Positions 36,703-46,570 of a stretch of 64,000 nucleotides of DNA are shown here, piece after piece. The first letter of the stretch is position 1. The number at the start of each line of letters is the position of its first letter. Location of the stretch: positions 62,001-126,000 of the forward strand of contig JADGDV010000010.1 in the NCBI GenBank assembly GCA_016744695.1, given 5' to 3'. Source of the DNA: Hahellaceae bacterium. GTDB lineage: Bacteria; Pseudomonadota; Gammaproteobacteria; Pseudomonadales; Oleiphilaceae. The translations under genes were made by a program, and so were the position numbers. Under the pieces are notes generated by a model that saw nothing but the letters and a program-made list of their open reading frames with translations, did no database searches and had not been told where the DNA came from.

Positions 36703-36716
36703 AACGCTTTTATATA

Positions 36717-39125
36717 TTAGGTTGAAAAAGTAAGGCTTGGTTTTGCATCAATATCCGAGTTTATTTGTGGTGTGCAAAGCAGCAATCGAGAAGATTCTAT
36801 TTTTTCTTTTTTTATCATATATTCTTTAAAAGCCTTCGCTCTTTTTGTTGATATTCTTTTCAGCTTTTTAATATCAGATTTGTCAGTGATTTCACTTCCT
36901 GCTTGTTTAGATATGTCGGCTGCGGTGGCAACAGGGCAAAGCTTCACTTGAATATCTTCTTTATCTCTCATTAATTCAGCAAACTGATTTAAAAATTCAC
37001 TTTGTTCTGGCTGTAAGTCTACCTTGCCAGGAGGGTAATTCATGTCATTAATTCGAACCTTGAGGGCGAACTCCCCAGCCGCAATACTAATACTTACAAC
37101 ACTGGCATAAGGTACAAATGTCGTTATTAGGTAATCTTTAGCAGCTGCTATGGTAGCTTGCTTGATTAGTAATGTCATGAACCCCGATAGACCAAAAGAA
37201 GGGCTATTTATATCACCGCTAAGGGGTAAGGATAATTCAACATTACCATCACTATCTTTAAGCATTCCCAATGCAATATTAAAAGGTACTGAGGTTTGGT
37301 CATTAAGGCTGCCTGACTCATGGTCATCAGCTGCCGTCAGTTCGATGCCTCTTAATAGAACATCGGCATCTCCATCGATTTCATTGCCGTTTAAGCTTAC
37401 ATTGATACCTAAATCAAGTTGTCCGCTTTGAATTTCATATTGAAGTGCTTCTTTTATATAGGCAGATATGCCTGGCAGGCTGACTTCTTTAATAAATCCA
37501 TCTAAGTGGTAAGCAGGCATTTCAGCAAAGGGTTTTGCTGTACCTGAAAATTCAAAGTTAGCGTATTTGTCACTCTTGCCTAGAAGGCTAAAAGGGCTCT
37601 CTTTATCAGGGGTCTGACTATCAAAAGGACCTGCGTCCAAGGTGTTAATTATCACATGTCTTTGGTAAACGGGTTGAACGCTGCTATCGGTAACGTGAAT
37701 ATTGATATCATTAGCGAGTTTGAATTTCCCTAGTGCAATTGAAAAATCCCTATTCCCTTCTGAATCAACGGCTGCTTTTGACTCAATTTTTTCTTCTAAT
37801 GATGCAATTCTTGCAGGTTCACCACTTTCATCAGGCCCGTTGGGGTTCATACCCATATCAACTAAATTAAGTAATTCTTTTTCTTTATTTAGTTGTGCGT
37901 CAATAGAAAGACCCGCAACATTAATTTCATTAAAAGACACGCCCTTAGGTGAAAGCTTTGTTTGTTTAATATTCAATAATGAGAATTTAGCTAGAGCTGG
38001 GATATCATTTCTAATGTTATCGGAGAAAAATGCATCAGATAAGCTAATATCACCTACCGCAAGGTTATTAATGCCTTCAGGTGATGTGAGTTCAATTTCC
38101 GTTAAATGCAATCGGGAAAATGCAGCTAGGGTTTGTTCTTCAGATTTATAAAACGTTTTATAGTCGCTTAATGATAAAGTGGCTTTGCCATCAACAAGCA
38201 AGTCATCTTCAGTGGTGGATGTGATTTGAAGCGCGTTACTATTAAACTGCTTCTGACCAAGAGTGAGATGATAACCATCTTGCTCAATATCAATATTTTC
38301 AGAAAGCAGTGATAATTCTTTAACAGAGACTTCTATGTTTTTGTCTTTAAAGTTAATCGTATGTTTACCTTCATAGCTAACCAATCCTTCAAATATTGTC
38401 ACTGACTCAGGAAGAAAGTGCTTAAAACGATTCAGTTCTATTTTGCTTAATTTGAGATCAACAGATACCAGTCCATTCCCTTTATCAAGGTCTGCTTTAA
38501 TATCTAACGATAGGGATGACTGGTCTACTTCACTATCAATTTGTAGTAGCAAATCTTGCTCGTTAAGAGTGGCACCCAAATCAGTAATCACAAAAGACTT
38601 GAGTTTGAGTGAGTGTGGAGAGTCGTCAACAAAGAGTTCAAGTTTTGAGTTTTTTAATGTTAGCTCTGGCATATCCAATCTAAATGGGAGTGCAATATCA
38701 TCACTTTTGTTGGTTTCTGTTGGTGTATCAAGTTCTGATGAAAGTGGCAGGTTTACACCTGCCACTTCAATATCACCCTTAATAGATTGGATGTTCAAAT
38801 ACAAACCATCAATAATAAATTCTGACACGTATACCTGCTCTTTAAAAAGCTGATAAAGCCTGACTTCTAAATCGAGCTCTTTTAGCGAAAATACAGGTGT
38901 TTCTAGGTCAGAAACTTTGGCAACTTGTAAGTCATTGATTTCTAAGTGAGCTAAAAATGGGTTGTAACGAATAGATGATTCATTTGATAAAACCAACTGG
39001 TATTGCTCTAAGTAGTCAGAAATATAATACTGGATGATCGTCGGGGAAATGGCCCAAATGAAGCAATATAAAGTGAAATAAAATAACAGAAAATACATTG
39101 TGATTTTTTTGATAGTGCTGCCCAT
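36717..39125 (-). CDS. AsmA-like DUF748 envelope protein
   Basis: An 802-residue protein of the AsmA/DUF748 type: one N-terminal membrane anchor (about residues 5-30) followed by a long beta-rich region with repeated LxISDLxL-like strands, the C-terminal hallmark KDSDGNVELSLPLSGDINSP, then a final part (about 715-790) with a charged, OmpA-like flavour. ATG at 39125 is chosen (AAAAGGG lies seven bases before it). AsmA-like proteins take part in lipid transfer between membranes. The exact role here is not known. Confidence 0.78.
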   Translation of the reverse strand: MGSTIKKITMYFLLFYFTLYCFIWAISPTIIQYYISDYLEQYQLVLSNESSIRYNPFLAHLEINDLQVAKVSDLETPVFSLKELDLEVRLYQLFKEQVYVSEFIIDGLYLNIQSIKGDIEVAGVNLPLSSELDTPTETNKSDDIALPFRLDMPELTLKNSKLELFVDDSPHSLKLKSFVITDLGATLNEQDLLLQIDSEVDQSSLSLDIKADLDKGNGLVSVDLKLSKIELNRFKHFLPESVTIFEGLVSYEGKHTINFKDKNIEVSVKELSLLSENIDIEQDGYHLTLGQKQFNSNALQITSTTEDDLLVDGKATLSLSDYKTFYKSEEQTLAAFSRLHLTEIELTSPEGINNLAVGDISLSDAFFSDNIRNDIPALAKFSLLNIKQTKLSPKGVSFNEINVAGLSIDAQLNKEKELLNLVDMGMNPNGPDESGEPARIASLEEKIESKAAVDSEGNRDFSIALGKFKLANDINIHVTDSSVQPVYQRHVIINTLDAGPFDSQTPDKESPFSLLGKSDKYANFEFSGTAKPFAEMPAYHLDGFIKEVSLPGISAYIKEALQYEIQSGQLDLGINVSLNGNEIDGDADVLLRGIELTAADDHESGSLNDQTSVPFNIALGMLKDSDGNVELSLPLSGDINSPSFGLSGFMTLLIKQATIAAAKDYLITTFVPYASVVSISIAAGEFALKVRINDMNYPPGKVDLQPEQSEFLNQFAELMRDKEDIQVKLCPVATAADISKQAGSEITDKSDIKKLKRISTKRAKAFKEYMIKKEKIESSRLLLCTPQINSDIDAKPSLTFST

Positions 39126-39223
39126 TAACATCCCTTTTGCTCAAGTTTTATATTTTTTTAATGCCCTATATTAATGCAATAAGTGTATCATAGAATTTTT
39201 ATTTTCTTGGAATAGCATGTCCG

Positions 39224-39535
39224 TTAATTAACAGGATTTTCTTTCTTCTTATCTTTATTATTAAAGTCTTCAGGCGTTTTCCCTTGTAAGTAATAAGCAA
39301 AAGCAATGATCTCAGCAATCACTCGGTATAACATTTCGGGAATGTGATCACCCAGCTCCAGTTTGGATAGTAACTCAACCAAATCAGCATTTTCATAAAG
39401 AGGAATGTTGGCCTCTTTTGCTATTCGAATAATTTCTTCTGCTATAGATCCTTCACCCGTCGCGGTGATAGTTGGCGCCTCATCACCATCATATTTTAAT
39501 GCTACGGCCGTTGGTATGTTTTTGTTTTTTTGCAT
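39224..39535 (-). CDS. Free-standing FlhB C-terminal domain protein
   Basis: A 103-residue protein matching only the cytoplasmic C-terminal half of FlhB (compare PTAVALKYDGDEAPTITATG with the NPTHFSVALKYDGD segment of FlhB). The cleavage motif is reduced to I-P-T-A, so the His and Asn of NPTH are absent; the protein begins almost exactly where FlhB would be cut. It lacks the membrane domain and ends in a KKE-rich tail. Its gene follows the FliK-like gene on the same strand by six bases. It may act as a stand-in for cleaved FlhB in substrate switching. Confidence 0.85.
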   Translation of the reverse strand: MQKNKNIPTAVALKYDGDEAPTITATGEGSIAEEIIRIAKEANIPLYENADLVELLSKLELGDHIPEMLYRVIAEIIAFAYYLQGKTPEDFNNKDKKKENPVN

Positions 39536-39541
39536 GTTGAA

Positions 39542-41017
39542 TTACGCCTTAATATCTACAATTTGTTGGTCGAGGCGGGTTTTTTTAAGGTTGGGCTGAC
39601 CGTGCCTGCAGCTAATATCATCCACTTTTAAACCTATATTGGTTAAGCTTTCACGAAGATTATGGGTTTCATCATTGACGAGCTTTAGTGTTTCTTTTCG
39701 CTCAGCCCAAATAGTTGATGATACTTGTGGCGGCATTAAATTAATTTGTACCACTAAAGGCCCTAAGCGATCAAAATCGAAGGCCAATGTTACTTTCCAT
39801 TTTGATTTTTTCTCAGATTCTGAGGCTTCATTATCATTTGTGTCTTCCTGATCAATTCTAACCTGAATAGGGTCAATTTCTTTTTGTTGATTAATGAAAG
39901 GTATTTCCATTTGCCATGTTTGAACTAAAGGGGAGTCTGGACTATTGCTTTGAGACTGATAAAGGCTATTCAGCTGGTTAAATTGAATTCTGTTAAGTGC
40001 ACCTGCTAGAAGCTTAAGCATATCTCCCACAGATAAATCTTCTTTGCTGCTTCTTAGTGCTGTACTTGAGATTAACTTAGAAGGGAAATCAAAAGGGTTT
40101 ACCAGTAAATTAAGATCAGCTTCTGCTATTGGTTTTGTTAGTTGCACTCCACCAACAGTGGTATTTATATTATTTAAAAGAGTGATTGATTGACTAATTG
40201 TCGCTTTTAAATCAGGTATTTCAGTAGTGGTAGTGAGCCCTGGGATTGACGATGCCGCGGGTGTCGTCAACAGGCTCTGTGCTGCTGCAGGGGCTTTTGC
40301 TGTTTGTACACTTTGAAGTGCTGGCGCAGGAGGCAAACTAGCTGTTTTACCTAGGTTTGCTAATTTGTTTTCCATAAAAACACCAGAACGCTCCATCGCC
40401 TGTTTTATTAATATTAATGAATTTGAAGTTGGTGCGCCCTGCTGAGTTTGTATCGGTGGTGGTGAGGCTGCAGATGCAGAAGTAGGAGTGTTTGCCATGT
40501 TGGCGGGCTTTAAATTGGCAGCATTGGGCAATGCCTGAGCAAGTTGTTCAGTCAATATTTTGGCCTGAGGGGTGTTTCCTCCTAAGAGTGAGAGGTTGTT
40601 TAGCAGTTGAGCAACAACTTTTCCTACGGGTTGCTGAAAAGGAAGGACTTTTGAAAGAGCCTTTATTAGTTGGTCAATCTCCTGATGGGCTGGTTTTGGT
40701 AGGGTAAGTTCGCCTTTTTCATTAATTTTTACTTCTATTAACTGACCTGGCTGTAACTGGATGTTTGTCTTAACTAATATTGTTTTTCCTGCCAGTTCAA
40801 GACTTACATTAAACTGAGCCTGTCCAGGCTTGGCGGGTTCCGAGTTAAAAACTTCTAGTACCTTTGCTTGTATAGCTTGACCTGTTTTTATCTTGATATT
40901 TTCGAGTGTTGTTTCTATTTTAGGTGTGCTGGTTTGAGCAGGCTTAGTTTGGCTGGAAGCGTGCTGTTGAGTGAATTTTATATCTGCTTTTTGATTGTTT
41001 GGAGCATCTATAGCCAT
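39542..41017 (-). CDS. Second FliK-like hook-length control family protein
   Basis: A 491-residue protein with a variable, Ala/Pro/Gln/Thr-rich N-terminal part and a C-terminal region (about 395-480: KWKVTLAFDFDRLGPLVVQI, then a helix with TIWAERKETLKLV) like the FliK C-terminal domain. It is distinct from fliK at 14185-15378. Residues 45-120 hold a beta-rich region (VLEVFNSEPAKPGQAQFNVS). Together with the FlhB-C gene it forms a likely minus-strand operon. Its role is uncertain; a hook-length or export-switch accessory is one option. Confidence 0.75.
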   Translation of the reverse strand: MAIDAPNNQKADIKFTQQHASSQTKPAQTSTPKIETTLENIKIKTGQAIQAKVLEVFNSEPAKPGQAQFNVSLELAGKTILVKTNIQLQPGQLIEVKINEKGELTLPKPAHQEIDQLIKALSKVLPFQQPVGKVVAQLLNNLSLLGGNTPQAKILTEQLAQALPNAANLKPANMANTPTSASAASPPPIQTQQGAPTSNSLILIKQAMERSGVFMENKLANLGKTASLPPAPALQSVQTAKAPAAAQSLLTTPAASSIPGLTTTTEIPDLKATISQSITLLNNINTTVGGVQLTKPIAEADLNLLVNPFDFPSKLISSTALRSSKEDLSVGDMLKLLAGALNRIQFNQLNSLYQSQSNSPDSPLVQTWQMEIPFINQQKEIDPIQVRIDQEDTNDNEASESEKKSKWKVTLAFDFDRLGPLVVQINLMPPQVSSTIWAERKETLKLVNDETHNLRESLTNIGLKVDDISCRHGQPNLKKTRLDQQIVDIKA

Positions 41018-41193
41018 TATTTATGAACTCTATTACCTGCACCCTAAATCAACGTGAGTTATGTCAAGGGTATAATTAAAAACCATACTATATAATAGGC
41101 CCGCGTTATTCATTAGGGAAGTTTATTCTGTGTGTGTATACTGTCGAGCAGAATTTATCTCATGTGCTTATTTACTGTTGTTGAAGGAAGTTA

Positions 41194-41865
41194 ATGTCTG
41201 CTCCCAAAGAACTATTAAGGGTAGAGTCGCTATTTTGTGAACGTGATGAGCGTGTTTTATTTGAAGGTCTCAATTTCTCTGTTGGACAAGGTGAAATTAT
41301 TCAAATAGAAGGGCCTAATGGGTCGGGTAAAACCACGTTGCTACGTATACTCAGTGGTTTATCTGGTGCTTATGACGGAGAGCTGTTCTGGAAAGGCGAA
41401 ATAATTTCCTCAGCACGAATTGATTTTCTTTCTAACTTACTTTATCTCGGACATAAACCGGGTGTAAAAACCATATTAACCCCTGTTGAGAATTTGAGAG
41501 CATTAATGGGAATGCGTCAAAATATCAATGATAAACAAATTCATGAGGCACTTGAAAAAGTAGGGCTTTATGGTTACGAAGACACGCCATGCCATAATTT
41601 ATCTGCAGGCCAGCATCGGCGCGTATCTCTTGCTCGTTTATATTTATCAAATGATGCCTTATGGATTCTAGATGAAGCATTTACAGCGATAGATAAAGCT
41701 GGTGTTAAAGCCCTTGAAAATTTATTTGAACAAAGAGCAGGGCAGGGTGGAACCGTTATTCTAACCACGCATCATGAGCTCCAGCTTAAAAAGGGCTTTA
41801 GAAAAATCACATTAGGCCAAAAGCAAGAGTTGCAGCCATCTGAATTATTGATGGAGGGAGCGTGA
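41194..41865 (+). CDS. ccmA: Cytochrome c maturation ABC transporter ATPase CcmA
   Basis: CcmA powers the CcmABCD complex that releases holo-CcmE. The 223-residue ATPase has Walker A GPNGSGKTTL, signature LSAGQHRR and Walker B LWILDEAF. AAGGAAG lies just before the ATG. It overlaps ccmB by four bases. The 176-base divergent gap upstream contains two TATAAT-like boxes but no convincing -35 partner. Confidence 0.95.
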   Translation: MSAPKELLRVESLFCERDERVLFEGLNFSVGQGEIIQIEGPNGSGKTTLLRILSGLSGAYDGELFWKGEIISSARIDFLSNLLYLGHKPGVKTILTPVENLRALMGMRQNINDKQIHEALEKVGLYGYEDTPCHNLSAGQHRRVSLARLYLSNDALWILDEAFTAIDKAGVKALENLFEQRAGQGGTVILTTHHELQLKKGFRKITLGQKQELQPSELLMEGA

Positions 41866-42548
41866 ATACCCCTTCCCTTTCTCATGTGTTTATTACTGTA
41901 TTAAAACGTGATTTAACGTTGGCGTATAGGCGTCGGCAAGATCTGGTAAACCCCATGATTTTTTTTGTTATCGTGGTGAGTCTGTTCCCTTTAGGGGTTA
42001 GCCCTGAAAAGAGTTTTTTACAAGAAGCGGGTGCGGGGGTTGTTTGGGTTGCAGCTCTATTGGCTACTTTATTATCGCTAGATAGTTTATTTCGTTCAGA
42101 TTACGAAGATGGCTCTCTTGAGCAATTAATTTTGACGCCTCAGCCATTGTTTCTTATTGTACTGGCAAAAATATTGTCTCACTGGCTAGTGACAGGAGTG
42201 CCTTTGTTAATTTTGTCCCCCGTATTAGGGGTGATGATGCATCTGGAGTTTGAGACAATTAAGGTATTAATGCTGACTCTCTTGTTAGGCACGCCTGTAC
42301 TCAGTCTTATCGGAGCTATTGGTGCTGCTTTAACCGTAGGATTAAAGTCGGGAGGAGTATTGATTTCGTTACTTATTTTACCCTTATATATCCCTATACT
42401 TATATTTGGTACGGGGACTGTGCAGGCTGCAACTAATCTGTTGCCTATTGATGGTTATATAGCTTTGATGGGGGCTATTTTGGCGTTGTCATTAACATTG
42501 TCACCCATAGCTGCGGCAGCGGCTTTAAGAATTAGTTTGTCAAATTAG
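41862..42548 (+). CDS. ccmB: Cytochrome c maturation membrane protein CcmB
   Basis: The membrane subunit that partners CcmA: 228 residues, six membrane segments, starting FITVLKRDLTLAYRRRQDL with the conserved FFVIVVSLFPLGVSPE segment. It is coupled to ccmA by an ATGA-type overlap. Confidence 0.95.
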   Translation: MNTPSLSHVFITVLKRDLTLAYRRRQDLVNPMIFFVIVVSLFPLGVSPEKSFLQEAGAGVVWVAALLATLLSLDSLFRSDYEDGSLEQLILTPQPLFLIVLAKILSHWLVTGVPLLILSPVLGVMMHLEFETIKVLMLTLLLGTPVLSLIGAIGAALTVGLKSGGVLISLLILPLYIPILIFGTGTVQAATNLLPIDGYIALMGAILALSLTLSPIAAAAALRISLSN

Positions 42549-42625
42549 TGTGTCTAGTGTTATTGCATTAACAATAATTTAGACAAAAAAAAGTGAATTT
42601 AATTTAAAGTACGAGAAATAAACAG

Positions 42626-43369
42626 ATGTGGACATTTTTTCATAAGCTTGGCTCTCCTAAATGGTTTTATGAGATATCGGGTAAATGGCTTCCCTGGCTT
42701 GCGGTTTTATCGGCGATATTATTAGTAGCCGGTAGTGTTTGGGCGCTTGCATTTGCACCTGCTGATTATCAGCAGGGTAACAGCTTTCGTATTATTTATA
42801 TTCATGTGCCAGCCGCTTTTTTAGCGCAGTCTTGTTTTATTATGATGGCTATATCAGGTGCAATTGGCTTGATATGGAAAATGAAAATTGCAGATGTATT
42901 TGTTAAGGCTGCAGCACCTATAGGTGCATCATTTACATTTCTTGCATTGCTAACTGGTGCTATTTGGGGGAAGCCCACCTGGGGAACTTGGTGGATATGG
43001 GATGCACGTTTAACCTCCATGTTGATTTTGCTATTTTTGTATTTTGGCGTAATGGCATTACAGTCAGCCATTGAGGATGCAACGACCGCAGCGAAGGCTA
43101 GCGCAATACTGGCGCTAGTCGGTATGGTTAATATTCCGATTATTAAATATTCGGTGGAGTGGTGGAACACATTACATCAACCCGCCACCTTTACCCTCAC
43201 AGAAAAACCGGCAATGCCGGCTGAAATGTGGGTGCCATTACTCGTGATGGTGATTGGCTATTATTGTTTCTTTACTACGGTTCTTTTCTTGCGTGCAAGG
43301 AATGAAATACTGGAACGGGAAAGACGTACTAACTGGGTGAAGAAATTAGTGTCTAAAGAGGCCGCTTAA
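42626..43369 (+). CDS. ccmC: Cytochrome c maturation heme-handling protein CcmC
   Basis: CcmC loads heme onto CcmE. The 247-residue, six-pass protein contains the tryptophan-rich [18 protein letters not shown] signature and flanking His residues (YIHVP and WWNTLHQP) for heme. Its stop overlaps the ccmD start (TAATG). Confidence 0.96.
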   Translation: MWTFFHKLGSPKWFYEISGKWLPWLAVLSAILLVAGSVWALAFAPADYQQGNSFRIIYIHVPAAFLAQSCFIMMAISGAIGLIWKMKIADVFVKAAAPIGASFTFLALLTGAIWGKPTWGTWWIWDARLTSMLILLFLYFGVMALQSAIEDATTAAKASAILALVGMVNIPIIKYSVEWWNTLHQPATFTLTEKPAMPAEMWVPLLVMVIGYYCFFTTVLFLRARNEILERERRTNWVKKLVSKEAA

Positions 43370-43548
43370 TGAATTTCGAAAATTTTTCAGACTTTATAGC
43401 GATGGGTGGGCATGGTCTTTACGTCTGGATGGCTTACGGTGCTGCTTTAATAGTTTTTGTGGCAAATATAGTCGGCCCTGTACTTAAGAAAAAAGATATT
43501 TTGAAAAAACATGCTCAACGATTAAAGCGGGAGAAATTGGCATCATGA
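43369..43548 (+). CDS. ccmD: Cytochrome c maturation small membrane protein CcmD
   Basis: A 59-residue protein with one membrane segment (about residues 17-41) and a basic C-terminal tail ([20 protein letters not shown]). The N-terminal [19 protein letters not shown] is the CcmD family pattern. It overlaps ccmC by one base and ccmE by four bases. CcmD is needed for release of holo-CcmE from CcmC. Confidence 0.93.
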   Translation: MNFENFSDFIAMGGHGLYVWMAYGAALIVFVANIVGPVLKKKDILKKHAQRLKREKLAS

Positions 43549-44015
43549 ATCCAAAACGTAAACAACGGTTAATATTAGTACTATTTCTTGTTATTGGTTT
43601 TTCGTCTGTAGTCGCTTTAGTATTATCTGCCTTAAATGAAAACATAAATCTCTTTTATAACCCAACTCAAATTGCCAATGGGGAAGCACCAGAAGGGGCT
43701 AGAATTCGTGCTGGCGGTATGGTTCTCGAGGGAAGTATTAAGCGGGATGAATCAAGCTTACTCGTTATCTTTGAAGTAACTGATTATAACGCAAGTATTC
43801 CTGTCGCCTTTACAGGGATCTTGCCTGACCTATTTCGTGAAGGGCAAGGTATTGTCGCAATGGGGCGAATGGATGGTGATGGTATTTTTCAGGCAGATGA
43901 AGTACTTGCCAAGCATGATGAAAATTATATGCCTCCAGAAGTGACTGATGCACTAGAGAAAGCTGGCAAGTTGCCTGACGGACAAGATGCAATTAAAACA
44001 GACGCTGTAAAATAA
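43545..44015 (+). CDS. ccmE: Periplasmic heme chaperone CcmE
   Basis: CcmE carries heme covalently to the CcmF/H ligase. The 156-residue protein has one N-terminal membrane anchor (about 8-29), an OB-fold, and the heme-binding His in [13 protein letters not shown]. The length is normal. Confidence 0.96.
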   Translation: MNPKRKQRLILVLFLVIGFSSVVALVLSALNENINLFYNPTQIANGEAPEGARIRAGGMVLEGSIKRDESSLLVIFEVTDYNASIPVAFTGILPDLFREGQGIVAMGRMDGDGIFQADEVLAKHDENYMPPEVTDALEKAGKLPDGQDAIKTDAVK

Positions 44016-44053
44016 ACTGTAAAGTTAAATTGAAGTACCAATAGGAAACTAAT

Positions 44054-45997
44054 ATGCTACCTGAGCTAGGCCATTTTGCTTTAATACTCGCCTTCGCATT
44101 GTCGATTATTCAGGCAGTGGTTCCTCTTTTTGGAACCATTAATAAAAGTGAATTATGGATGAGTTTTGCCAGACCCATGGCAACAGGGCAGTTTGTTTTT
44201 TATATTATAAGTTTTATTTGCCTTGCTTATGCGTTTGTTACGGATGATTTTTCGGTGCAATATGTGGCGGCACATTCAAATTCACATATGCCATCTTACT
44301 TTAAGTTCAGTGCTGTCTGGGGTGGCCATGAAGGCTCATTATTACTTTGGGGGTTAATTCTTGCTGGCTGGAGTTGGGCGGTAGCTCAGTTTAGTCGAGA
44401 TTTACCTCTTGATATGGTTGCTAGAGTATTATCAGTGATGGGTATGATTAGTGTCGGTATAACTCTGTTTATTCTGGCGACGTCCAACCCTTTCTCTCGT
44501 TACCTTCCTGAATTTCCATTAGATGGCGCAGACCTTAACCCTTTATTACAAGACTTCGGTTTAATAATACATCCTCCTATGCTTTACATGGGATATGTTG
44601 GTTTCTCAGTTGCTTTCGCCTTCGCGTTAGCGGCGCTTATGAGTGGGCGCTTAGACGCCGCATGGGCTAAGTGGTCAAGACCTTGGACAACCGTAGCATG
44701 GGCATTTCTTACGCTGGGTATTGCACTCGGTAGCTGGTGGGCATATTACGAGCTAGGGTGGGGTGGTTGGTGGTTCTGGGACCCTGTTGAAAATGCCTCA
44801 TTTATGCCCTGGTTAGTGGGTACTGCATTAATGCACTCCCTAGCCGCTACCGAAAAGCGAGGTGTATTTAAAAGCTGGACGGTATTACTCGCTATTATTG
44901 CTTTCTCTTTGAGTCTGTTAGGTACCTTTTTGGTCCGTTCAGGTGTGTTGACGTCGGTACATGCTTTTGCTGCAGACCCTGCACGAGGTACCTTTATCTT
45001 AGGCTTGCTGGCTATTACGTTAACGGGTGCTTTAACACTATACGCATTAAGAGCACCGTCAGTAAGTAGTCGCTCTAGTCATACCCTGTTATCAAGAGAG
45101 ACTTTTCTTTTGCTTAACAATGTACTGCTAATGGTGGCAACGGTAACGGTGTTTCTAGGCACCTTATATCCATTGTTTGTTGAGTTTTTCGGTGGAGGAA
45201 AGCTCTCGGTTGGTGCTCCATACTTTAATATGTTATTCGTCCCTATTGTTTCTGTGTTAGTGGCAGTGATGGGTGTTGGTATGTTTAGTCGTTGGAAAGA
45301 CACTAAGGCTAACTATCTTATTAAACAGTTATGGGTTGCCGCACTTCTAAGTACTATTCTTGCCTTAATCTTTCCGTTTTTGTTTGGCGGTGAATTTAAC
45401 GGAGCAGTATTTTTAGGCGTATGGCTTGGCTTATGGTTAACAAGTGCTACAGCTAAAGACTTATGGAATAAAACGTCCTCTAAGCAAGGTCGCGTACATG
45501 GTTTTTCTAAGTTAACGCGGTCTTATATTGGCATGGTGTTAGGTCATTTAGGCTTGGCGGTTTCTATAGTCGGGGTTTGTCTTGTCTCTAATTATGAAGA
45601 AGAGAGGGATCTTCGCTTAGCGCCCGGTGATAAGGTGGCTGTGGCTGGTTATGAGTTTCACTTTGATGCTCTTACACATAAAACTGGACCCAATTACGAA
45701 GCGGACAAAGCCATAATTTCTATTTGGTCTGGTGAAGACAAAATAGCGACCCTAAAACCTGAAAAGCGGATTTATAATGCTCAGCGAAATATGATGACAG
45801 AGGCCGCGATTGACCCTGGTTTGTTTAGAGATCTTTATGTGGCAATGGGTGAGCCTTTAGGTGGCGATGCTTGGGCTATAAGAGTCCATTACAAGCCGTT
45901 TGTTCGTTGGATATGGCTAGGTGCATTGATGATGGGGATAGGTGGGTTTGTGGCGATATATGATCGACGTTACCGTATTCGTAAGCAAACCGCATAA
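44054..45997 (+). CDS. ccmF: Heme lyase CcmF
   Basis: CcmF is the cytochrome c heme ligase. The 647-residue, multi-pass protein contains WGGHEGSLLLW and the WWD-type signature WWFWDPVENASFMPWL, with conserved His around both. It lies between ccmE and the ccmG/dsbE gene, which starts 18 bases later. Confidence 0.97.
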   Translation: MLPELGHFALILAFALSIIQAVVPLFGTINKSELWMSFARPMATGQFVFYIISFICLAYAFVTDDFSVQYVAAHSNSHMPSYFKFSAVWGGHEGSLLLWGLILAGWSWAVAQFSRDLPLDMVARVLSVMGMISVGITLFILATSNPFSRYLPEFPLDGADLNPLLQDFGLIIHPPMLYMGYVGFSVAFAFALAALMSGRLDAAWAKWSRPWTTVAWAFLTLGIALGSWWAYYELGWGGWWFWDPVENASFMPWLVGTALMHSLAATEKRGVFKSWTVLLAIIAFSLSLLGTFLVRSGVLTSVHAFAADPARGTFILGLLAITLTGALTLYALRAPSVSSRSSHTLLSRETFLLLNNVLLMVATVTVFLGTLYPLFVEFFGGGKLSVGAPYFNMLFVPIVSVLVAVMGVGMFSRWKDTKANYLIKQLWVAALLSTILALIFPFLFGGEFNGAVFLGVWLGLWLTSATAKDLWNKTSSKQGRVHGFSKLTRSYIGMVLGHLGLAVSIVGVCLVSNYEEERDLRLAPGDKVAVAGYEFHFDALTHKTGPNYEADKAIISIWSGEDKIATLKPEKRIYNAQRNMMTEAAIDPGLFRDLYVAMGEPLGGDAWAIRVHYKPFVRWIWLGALMMGIGGFVAIYDRRYRIRKQTA

Positions 45998-46015
45998 AAG
46001 ATTCGAGAAAGAATT

Positions 46016-46552
46016 ATGAAAAGAGCATTACTTTTTTTACCGCTGCTTGTTGCTGCGGTTATCGGTGTTGTTTTATTTTGGGGCTTGGGGAATGATCCGA
46101 CAAAACTAGAGTCAGCTAGAATTGATGACCCTGTTCCTGCTTTTAGTCTACCTAGCTTGCAAGATCCATCAAAACTGTTTTCTGAAGAAGAGTTTAAAGG
46201 CAAGGTTGCTCTTCTTAATGTGTGGGCGACTTGGTGCCCTTCTTGTAGGGTTGAACACCCTTATTTATTAAAAATAGCCAAAGAATATGGTGTTCCCGTT
46301 ATTGGTCTTAATTATAAAGATGACAGACAAGCGGCTAAGCAATGGTTGATTAAGCTTGATGACCCTTACTTGTTTAATATTTTTGATGAAAAAGGGCGTC
46401 TTGGTTTAGATTTGGGAGTCTATGGCGCGCCTGAAACCTATATTGTTGACAGCGAAGGTATTGTTCGATATCGCCATGTTGGCGTGGTTGATGATAGGGT
46501 CTGGAAAACGATTCTTGAACCTAGAGTAAAGCAGTACACAAACGAAGGTTAG
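46016..46552 (+). CDS. dsbE: Thiol:disulfide oxidoreductase CcmG (DsbE)
   Basis: A membrane-anchored thioredoxin-like protein that keeps apocytochrome cysteines reduced. The 178-residue protein has an N-terminal anchor (about 4-22) and the active site WCPSC in VWATWCPSCRVEHP, with the GAPETY segment holding the cis-Pro. Confidence 0.95.
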   Translation: MKRALLFLPLLVAAVIGVVLFWGLGNDPTKLESARIDDPVPAFSLPSLQDPSKLFSEEEFKGKVALLNVWATWCPSCRVEHPYLLKIAKEYGVPVIGLNYKDDRQAAKQWLIKLDDPYLFNIFDEKGRLGLDLGVYGAPETYIVDSEGIVRYRHVGVVDDRVWKTILEPRVKQYTNEG

Positions 46553-46570
46553 TGTCGAAGGAACTGAGTG

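Noticed and set aside
37702-38151. Plus-strand open frame of 149 codons opposite the DUF748 gene.
   Set aside because: Ser-rich product typical of an antisense shadow; the minus-strand frame is long, has family motifs and a ribosome site.
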